Positions 58,691-64,000 of a stretch of DNA of 64,000 nucleotides are shown piece by piece (the stretch's first letter is position 1; each line of letters begins with the position of its first letter). The stretch comes from Acidobacteriota bacterium (lineage in GTDB: Bacteria; Acidobacteriota; Thermoanaerobaculia; UBA5066), in assembly GCA_029781975.1 (NCBI GenBank), contig JAKOVQ010000001.1:38891-102890 (forward strand), written 5' to 3'. The notes beneath the pieces are model-generated. The model searched no databases, was not told the origin of the DNA, and saw only the letters and a program-made list of their open reading frames with translations. The translations under genes were made by a program, and so were the position numbers.

Positions 58691-60396
58691 TTCTTCGAGA
58701 GCTGAGGCGTCTCGCAGAATCGCAGGGTCTGCTCAGGGAGCCTCATTTTCAGCCGAAAGCGGTCAAGTACCTCATTCGACTCGATGAGACCGGCAGGTGT
58801 CTTGGAATCGAGGCGACCACTGAGCCATCGCCCCCGGGAAAGCGGGGGAGGCCGCGGCCGAAATCGTTTCCTGTGCCCCGAAGGGTTGTGCGGGCCGCAG
58901 CGGATCGCGCCGACTTTCTCGTGGACAAGGCGGAGTACGTCTTCGGTGTAGGAGACTTTCCCGAAGACAAACTTAAGAATCGACGATCCCTGTTCAAGGC
59001 GCTGGTAGACGCTGTCGCCGAGGAGACTGGCGACGCCGGCGCGGTTGGTGTGAGTCGGTTTCTTGCCGGCCTGGAATCCAATGGGAAGCCCTTCGCGTTG
59101 CCTGCGGACCACGCCGACGGTGATCTCTTCGGGTTCGTGCTAAACACTGACGAGGAATTGCTCGTTTCGAGCCGCGGTCCGGTCGCAGGCTGGTGGGCCA
59201 GCAGGCGAGGCTCGTACACTGGATCGGGGGCACAGCGATGCCTCTCTTGCGGCGAGTTCAGCGAACCGGTGGAAAACAACCCAAAGGTGGTAGGGGTACC
59301 CGGCGGGAACCCGGCGGGCGTAGCTCTCGTCTCATTCAACGCCCTTGCCTTCGAATCATATGGCCTTTCGAGAGGCCAGAACGCGCCCATCTGTCAAGCC
59401 TGCGCTGACGGATACACGACGGGTCTGAATCGGCTGCTCCATCCCGCCTACCCGGGCCCCTCGGGGCCGATGAGCAAACAGTCGTACCGAGTGTCGGACG
59501 ACACGACCGCGGTCTTCTGGACCAGGGACGCCGAGCTCGACGATGTCTTTGCTTTCCTACTTGACGGGAGCCCCGACGCCGTGGCGGCCCTCCTCGGCTC
59601 CCCCTGGCGGGGCCGACCGAGTCCCCTGGACTCAGAATCTCCGTTCTTCCTGGCACTCCTCTCGGGAGCCCAGGGACGGGCGATCCTGCGAGACTGGATA
59701 GAGTCGACCGTTCGGCTGATCGCCGGGAACCTCCGGCGCTACTTCAGCGAGGCCGCGATCGTGCCGCGCTCGCCTGCCGATTCGGAGACGGTACCCCTGC
59801 GGAACGTCCTCCGGTCGCTTTCCGTTCGGGGCGACGACAAGAACCTGCCACCGAACCTTGCCGGCCGCATCTTCGAGTCGATCCTCCTCGGCCGGCCGTA
59901 TCCGGGCTCCCTGCTTGAAACCGCGGTTCGCCGCATGCGTGCAGAGGGGGACGCGCCGCAGGCGAGGATGGGCCTCGTGAAGGCGATTCTCATTCGAAAC
60001 CATGGAATGGAGGTCGAGAGAGAGATGGATCCGTCGAACACCAACACGGGATACAGGCTCGGGCGGCTCTTCGCGGTCCTCGAGCGTCTCCAGGGGGCGG
60101 CGATCGGGAATCCGAACGCCACGATCGTCGATAGGTACTTTGGTGCCGCCTCCAAGACCCCGGTCCTCGTGTTCCCTCGCCTGATGTCTCTGGCGCAGCA
60201 CCACGCCTCGAAGGCGGACAGCGGGGGCTACTTCCAGAAGCTCATCGAGGAGATAGTAGAGCCGCTCGAGCCGGAGACGGCATTCCCGTCGGTCCTCGAT
60301 CTTCCAACGCAGGGGATGTTCGCGCTCGGCTACTACCACCAGCGCGCGGCGCTGTGGCGTAAGAAGGAATCGGCCCCGAACGAGACGGCCGAGTGA
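58687..60396 (+). CDS. cas8c: Cas8c (Csd1) large Cascade subunit
   Basis: 569 residues from ATG 58687 (ATGA overlap). The family blocks [24 protein letters not shown] and [12 protein letters not shown] are present. A zinc-binding pair CLSC...CQAC lies around residues 185-240. It recognises the PAM and anchors the crRNA 5' end. The C-terminal part (about 400-560) may act as the small subunit, which type I-C produces from an internal start. Slightly lower GC than the surrounding backbone. Confidence 0.95.
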   Translation: MILRELRRLAESQGLLREPHFQPKAVKYLIRLDETGRCLGIEATTEPSPPGKRGRPRPKSFPVPRRVVRAAADRADFLVDKAEYVFGVGDFPEDKLKNRRSLFKALVDAVAEETGDAGAVGVSRFLAGLESNGKPFALPADHADGDLFGFVLNTDEELLVSSRGPVAGWWASRRGSYTGSGAQRCLSCGEFSEPVENNPKVVGVPGGNPAGVALVSFNALAFESYGLSRGQNAPICQACADGYTTGLNRLLHPAYPGPSGPMSKQSYRVSDDTTAVFWTRDAELDDVFAFLLDGSPDAVAALLGSPWRGRPSPLDSESPFFLALLSGAQGRAILRDWIESTVRLIAGNLRRYFSEAAIVPRSPADSETVPLRNVLRSLSVRGDDKNLPPNLAGRIFESILLGRPYPGSLLETAVRRMRAEGDAPQARMGLVKAILIRNHGMEVEREMDPSNTNTGYRLGRLFAVLERLQGAAIGNPNATIVDRYFGAASKTPVLVFPRLMSLAQHHASKADSGGYFQKLIEEIVEPLEPETAFPSVLDLPTQGMFALGYYHQRAALWRKKESAPNETAE

Positions 60397-60416
60397 CAGG
60401 GGAAATGGAGACAGAA

Positions 60417-61355
60417 ATGACGACGACCGCTCGGAAGCCGATCGACAAGCGTTACGACTTCGTGCTCCTTTTCGACGTCGAGATGGGCAACCCCAACGGT
60501 GACCCGGACGCTGGCAACCAGCCGAGGCTGGATCCCGAGACCGGACACGGAATCGTGACCGACGTCTGCTTGAAGAGGAAGGTAAGGAATTTCGTCGAGC
60601 TGCGGGCCGCCGACGACCCGGATGGTCCGAACGAGATCTACGTGAAGGAGAGGGCAATCCTGAATAGACAGGGCCAGCGTGCCTACGATGCCCTTGGAAT
60701 CAAGCCGGGTACCGGCGAGACGCAGCTTGCTGAGGGAGGGGCGAAGAAGAAAGCCACGGCGAAGAAGACCGAACAGGACGACGTACAGCGGGCACGGAAG
60801 TGGATGTGCGACAAGTTCTTCGATGTTCGTACGTTCGGCGCTGTGATGAGCCTGGGGGTAAATTGTGGCCAGGTTCGTGGACCCGTGCAGCTTACGTTCG
60901 CCCGTTCCGTCGATCCGGTGCTGCCACTCGAGCATTCCATCACGCGGATGGCCGTGGCGACGGAGAAGGAGGCGGAGGCCCAGGGCGGTGACAATCGGAC
61001 CATGGGACGGAAGAACACGATCCCCTATGGTCTCTACCGCGCTCACGGCTTCGTCTCGGCTCCTCTCGCGGCTCAGACGGGGTTCTCGGGACAGGACCTC
61101 GAGCTTCTCTGGGAGGCCCTCGTAAACATGTTCGAGCACGACAGGAGTGCGGCGCGGGGCGAGATGACGACCCGGGCCCTTTACGTCTTCGAGCACTCTG
61201 GAAAGCTCGGGAACGCACCGGCGCACCGCCTGTTCGATACCGTGACCATCCGCAGGCGAGACAGCGCCGCGCCTCCTCGCGCCTTCTCGGACTACGAAGT
61301 GCGCGTGGATCGCGCGGCGATTCCGGAGGGAGTTCACCTGATCGAGAAGCCGTAG
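60417..61355 (+). CDS. cas7c: Cas7c (Csd2) Cascade backbone
   Basis: 312 residues from ATG 60417, with GGAG at 60407-60410; earlier starts at 60393 (GTG) and 60405 are possible. The RAMP start [20 protein letters not shown] and [20 protein letters not shown] are signatures of Cas7 type I-C. A Lys/Ala-rich insertion ([16 protein letters not shown]) lies near residue 110. It polymerises along the crRNA. Confidence 0.95.
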   Translation: MTTTARKPIDKRYDFVLLFDVEMGNPNGDPDAGNQPRLDPETGHGIVTDVCLKRKVRNFVELRAADDPDGPNEIYVKERAILNRQGQRAYDALGIKPGTGETQLAEGGAKKKATAKKTEQDDVQRARKWMCDKFFDVRTFGAVMSLGVNCGQVRGPVQLTFARSVDPVLPLEHSITRMAVATEKEAEAQGGDNRTMGRKNTIPYGLYRAHGFVSAPLAAQTGFSGQDLELLWEALVNMFEHDRSAARGEMTTRALYVFEHSGKLGNAPAHRLFDTVTIRRRDSAAPPRAFSDYEVRVDRAAIPEGVHLIEKP

Positions 61356-61356
61356 C

Positions 61357-62049
61357 GTGTATCCCGAGGACGCCCTGCTTCCGCTGTCCGCCCTTCAGCA
61401 CCTGGTCTTCTGCGAGCGGCAAGCGGCCCTCATCCACGTAGAGCAGGCGTGGGTGGAGAACGTCTTCACGGTCGAGGGGACGCACCTCCACGAGGCCGTC
61501 GACGGAGGGGAGGCGGAGTCGCGTGGCGACACCCGGATCCAGCGATCGGTCGGCCTGAGGAGCCTCGAGCTCGGCGTCACCGGGAAGGCCGACGTGGTCG
61601 AGTTCCGGCGGGCGGGTGGCGACACCCGCCCGCCGGGGGTCGTGATTCCAGGGTGGCCCGATCGGTGGGTGCCGTTTCCCGTCGAGTACAAGCGCGGAAA
61701 GCCGAAGCGGCATCGCGCAGATGAGGTCCAGCTGTGCGCGCAGGGCCTTTGCCTCGAGGAGATGCTGTGCACGCCCGTCCTCGAAGGAGCTTTCTTCTAT
61801 GGGAAGACGAGAAGACGGCACGGTGTCTCATTCGACGAGGACTTGAGGGCGGCCACGAGGGACGCTGCAAACCGACTTCATCAGCTGTTCGAGAGCGGCC
61901 GGACCCCGCCAGCCGAGTACGGGCCGAAGTGCGAGGACTGCTCCCTGATAGGGCTCTGCAGCCCGAAGGCGGGCGTCAGGTCGGCCATGGCGTACCTCCG
62001 CCGGATGATGGCGCAATCTGGTGAGTCGTCGAGGGGACCCGAGGAATGA
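61357..62049 (+). CDS. cas4: Cas4 spacer-processing nuclease
   Basis: 230 residues from GTG 61357. It is RecB-like with an iron-sulfur site: Cys in HLVFCERQAALIHVEQAW and the C-terminal CEDCSLIGLC. The GKADVVEF and VEYKRGKPKRHRADEVQLCA motifs carry the Asp and Glu-x-Lys catalytic residues. It trims prespacers and selects for PAM. Overlaps cas1 by four bases. Confidence 0.95.
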   Translation: MYPEDALLPLSALQHLVFCERQAALIHVEQAWVENVFTVEGTHLHEAVDGGEAESRGDTRIQRSVGLRSLELGVTGKADVVEFRRAGGDTRPPGVVIPGWPDRWVPFPVEYKRGKPKRHRADEVQLCAQGLCLEEMLCTPVLEGAFFYGKTRRRHGVSFDEDLRAATRDAANRLHQLFESGRTPPAEYGPKCEDCSLIGLCSPKAGVRSAMAYLRRMMAQSGESSRGPEE

Positions 62050-63077
62050 AACAGCACCTGAACACTCTCTATGTGCTGACACAAGGGTCATACGTCTCGA
62101 AGGACTCGGAGACGATCCTCGTGAAGATCGGCGAGGAGCTACGGGCACGGATCCCAGCGCTGACGGTCGGAGGGATCGTCTGCTTCGGCCAGGTCGCTTG
62201 CAGCTCACCCCTCCTGGGCTTCTGCTCGGAGAAGGGGATTACGGTTACCTATCTCACCGAACGGGGGAGGTTTCTGGCGCGCGTCGAAGGGCCCACGCGC
62301 GGAAACGTCCTCTTGCGGCGGGAGCAGTATCGGTGGGCCGATTCCCCGGAGCGGACCTGCGACGTTGCACGTTCCGTGGTTGCCGCGAAAATCGCAAACT
62401 GCCGTGCCGTGCTTCTTCGCGCCGCGAGAGACAGGCCGAGTAGCGGAGGGGACGACTCTCGCACCGCGGCGGCGGCCACCTTGGGCGCGCTCTTGTCTGA
62501 TCTGGAGGCGCGGCCGGATGTCGATTCGGTCCGCGGCGTGGAAGGCGCTGCCGCGAAGGCGTACTTCGAGGCGTTCGACGACCTGATCTCGCAACAGAAG
62601 GATGACTTCCGGTTCGCTGGCCGAAGCCGCAGGCCGCCCCTCGACCGCGTCAACGCTCTCCTGTCATTCGTCTACACCCTCCTGCTTCACGACTACCGTT
62701 CGGCGGTGGAGACGGTTGGCCTCGATCCCGCCGTGGGGTTTCTGCATCGAGAACGTCCGGGGCGGCCGAGCCTGGCGCTGGACCTCATGGAGGAGCTCCG
62801 GCCCTGGTTTGCGGACCGGCTGGTGCTGTCGCTCGTGAACCTGAGGCAGGTCGAGGCTGGGAGCTTCGAAGGGGCAGCCTCGGGGGCGGTGACGCTCACG
62901 GAGGCCGGCCGACGGGCCGTCCTTGCGGCGTATCAGAAGCGGAAGCAGGAGGAGATTGCCCACCCGTTTCTCGGGGAGAGGACGACGGTAGGGCTCGTGC
63001 CCCAGCTTCAGGCTCTCCTATTGGCCCGGCGCCTCCGCGGAGAGCTGGACGGCTATCCGTCCTTCTTCTGGCGGTGA
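62046..63077 (+). CDS. cas1: Cas1 integrase (type I-C)
   Basis: 343 residues from ATG 62046. The N-terminal beta domain begins LNTLYVLTQGSYVSKDSETI. The helical catalytic domain has VNALLSFVYTLLLHDYRSAV, then GFLHRERPGRPSLALDLMEE with the conserved His and Asp and ELRPWFADRLVLSLVN. It integrates spacers with Cas2. Confidence 0.96.
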   Translation: MKQHLNTLYVLTQGSYVSKDSETILVKIGEELRARIPALTVGGIVCFGQVACSSPLLGFCSEKGITVTYLTERGRFLARVEGPTRGNVLLRREQYRWADSPERTCDVARSVVAAKIANCRAVLLRAARDRPSSGGDDSRTAAAATLGALLSDLEARPDVDSVRGVEGAAAKAYFEAFDDLISQQKDDFRFAGRSRRPPLDRVNALLSFVYTLLLHDYRSAVETVGLDPAVGFLHRERPGRPSLALDLMEELRPWFADRLVLSLVNLRQVEAGSFEGAASGAVTLTEAGRRAVLAAYQKRKQEEIAHPFLGERTTVGLVPQLQALLLARRLRGELDGYPSFFWR

Positions 63078-63102
63078 ATGGAGGGCATGGAGGGATGATG
63101 GG

Positions 63103-63396
63103 ATGATGATGGTCGTGGTGAGCTACGACGTCGCGACGACCGATGGCGCCGGACGCCGCCGGCTTCGAAAGGTGGCGAAGGAGTGCCAGAACTTCGGACA
63201 GCGGGTCCAGAACTCAGTCTTCGAGTGCGTCGTGGACGCCGCACAATGGGCATCTCTCCGGCACAGCCTCCTGGGCCTCGCGAATCCTGAGGAGGACAGC
63301 CTTCGTTTCTACTTCCTTGGGAGCGGGTGGCGGGCGCACGTGGAGCATCACGGGACGAAGAAGATTCGGGATGTCGACGATGCGCTCTTGTTGTAG
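63103..63396 (+). CDS. cas2: Cas2 adaptation protein
   Basis: 97 residues from ATG 63103 (or 63106/63109). The ferredoxin-like start MVVVSYDVATTDGAGRRRLR and QNFGQRVQNSVFECVVDAAQ are typical for type I-C Cas2. Followed by the leader. Confidence 0.95.
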   Translation: MMMVVVSYDVATTDGAGRRRLRKVAKECQNFGQRVQNSVFECVVDAAQWASLRHSLLGLANPEEDSLRFYFLGSGWRAHVEHHGTKKIRDVDDALLL

Positions 63397-63586
63397 GGGG
63401 ATGCGGCTCGCGCGAACCGAGAGCGCCCAGGGAAGTCCGGGGGGCTTCGCGATGCTTGCAAGTGCCTAAGGGTGAGTGACGTTGCGAGACCGGGTTGGCC
63501 TGGGAGCCTTCGGTCGGTCACGAGTTCGGGCGGTTCGCGCGAGGGCCGACGCGAGGTGCTGCACACCAAGGGTTTGATCGGTCGCG
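63397..63586 (+). promoter_or_regulatory. CRISPR leader
   Basis: 190 bases between cas2 and the first repeat, without a gene. It should hold the array promoter and integration signals. No clear -35/-10 pair could be assigned by eye. Confidence 0.7.
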
Positions 63587-64000
63587 GTCGCGCCCCGCGC
63601 GGGGCGCGTGGGTTGAAACAGGTGCGGCGTCCGGTGTCGTTGCCCGCCAGTTCGAGTCGCGCCCCGCGCGGGGCGCGTGGGTTGAAACATCGAAGAGCAG
63701 CTAACGGATGTCATCCAGCGGGTCGCGCCCCGCGCGGGGCGCGTGGGTTGAAACCTCGAGGGCATCGCCGGATCGGTCCCCGGCGTGGGTCGCGCCCCGC
63801 GCGGGGCGCGTGGGTTGAAACGGACTCATCCACGGCCAGCTTCGCAATGTGGACAGTCGCGCCCCGCGCGGGGCGCGTGGGTTGAAACGTTTACCCGCAG
63901 TCGTTTGCGACGGCGCTGGCCCGTCGCGCCCCGCGCGGGGCGCGTGGGTTGAAACTCGACGGCCTGAGCAAGCCACGTCGAGAAGCGCGTCGCGCCCCGC
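63587..64000 (+). CRISPR. Type I-C CRISPR array, leader-proximal part
   Basis: Six complete identical 33-base repeats, starting GTCGCGCCCCGCGCGGGG and ending GTGGGTTGAAAC, at 63587, 63656, 63722, 63789, 63856 and 63923, plus 12 bases of a seventh at 63989. The six spacers are 36, 33, 34, 34, 34 and 33 bases. The repeat contains the palindrome GCGCCCCGCGCGGGGCGC, a stable hairpin cut by Cas5c. The absence of repeat changes fits the leader end; the array continues past the window. Confidence 0.98.

Overview
The window is about 70% G+C, with very little intergenic space and many GTG starts and 4-base GTGA/ATGA gene overlaps. No ribosomal RNA is present. Gene content (tandem amidohydrolases with decayed metal sites, an ATP/ADP-translocase-like carrier, a VIT/VWA/TPR/DUF2135 protein, HD-GYP, RND efflux, a Tat-exported epimerase) suggests a free-living Gram-negative bacterium, plausibly a high-GC Acidobacteriota. 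That assignment is an inference from gene content only.

Layout. (1) 1-6695, chromosomal backbone on the + strand: a GreA/GreB tail, two overlapping amidohydrolase genes, a class II aldolase and an HD-GYP protein. (2) 6669-18969, integrated element 1 (12.3 kb). It has a tyrosine integrase at its left end, a serine resolvase, a small + strand set including a DUF2335 protein, and a long leftward operon with a sigma factor, a PC4-like protein, a zinc ribbon and a DUF3987 replication protein. It is bounded by a perfect 19-bp direct repeat, and it split a translationally coupled HD-GYP/penicillin-binding-protein gene pair. (3) 18971-44911, backbone: a class A PBP, a DNA glycosylase, a short oxidoreductase, a carboxymuconolactone-decarboxylase-like protein, a four-gene tetR/tolC/MFP/RND efflux operon with two ArsR regulators nearby, a phnD-phnC-phnE importer, a large VIT-VWA protein, a nucleotide-transporter-like carrier with an epimerase, an FtsX-type permease, a TVP38 protein with a mercuric-reductase-like flavoenzyme, and a DUF2914 protein. 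(4) 44989-55697, tRNA-Val(UAC) and integrated element 2 (10.7 kb), bounded by a 45-bp repeat of the tRNA 3' half. It carries an integrase, HicAB, a FtsH-peptidase-like protein, a resolvase, a zinc/HTH protein, a primase-polymerase/helicase, a prohead-protease-like protein and an Sm/Hfq-like protein. (5) 55834-64000, a complete type I-C CRISPR-Cas locus (cas3-cas5c-cas8c-cas7c-cas4-cas1-cas2) and the leader-proximal part of its array, which runs off the window.

The most interesting content is the pair of elements. They differ in attachment site and in most genes but share one plan: the integrase at the left att site, nearly all genes read leftwards in overlapping operons, a serine resolvase, a replication ATPase, and a small zinc-finger-plus-HTH protein that looks like a terminase small subunit or replication initiator. 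Element 2 adds a capsid-maturation-type protease but no capsid, portal or large terminase gene is visible. That fits a phage-satellite-like or otherwise undescribed integrative element family. Both resolvases and hicA appear to be expressed from TTGACA promoters whose start points fall at or within a few bases of the start codon (leaderless mRNAs).
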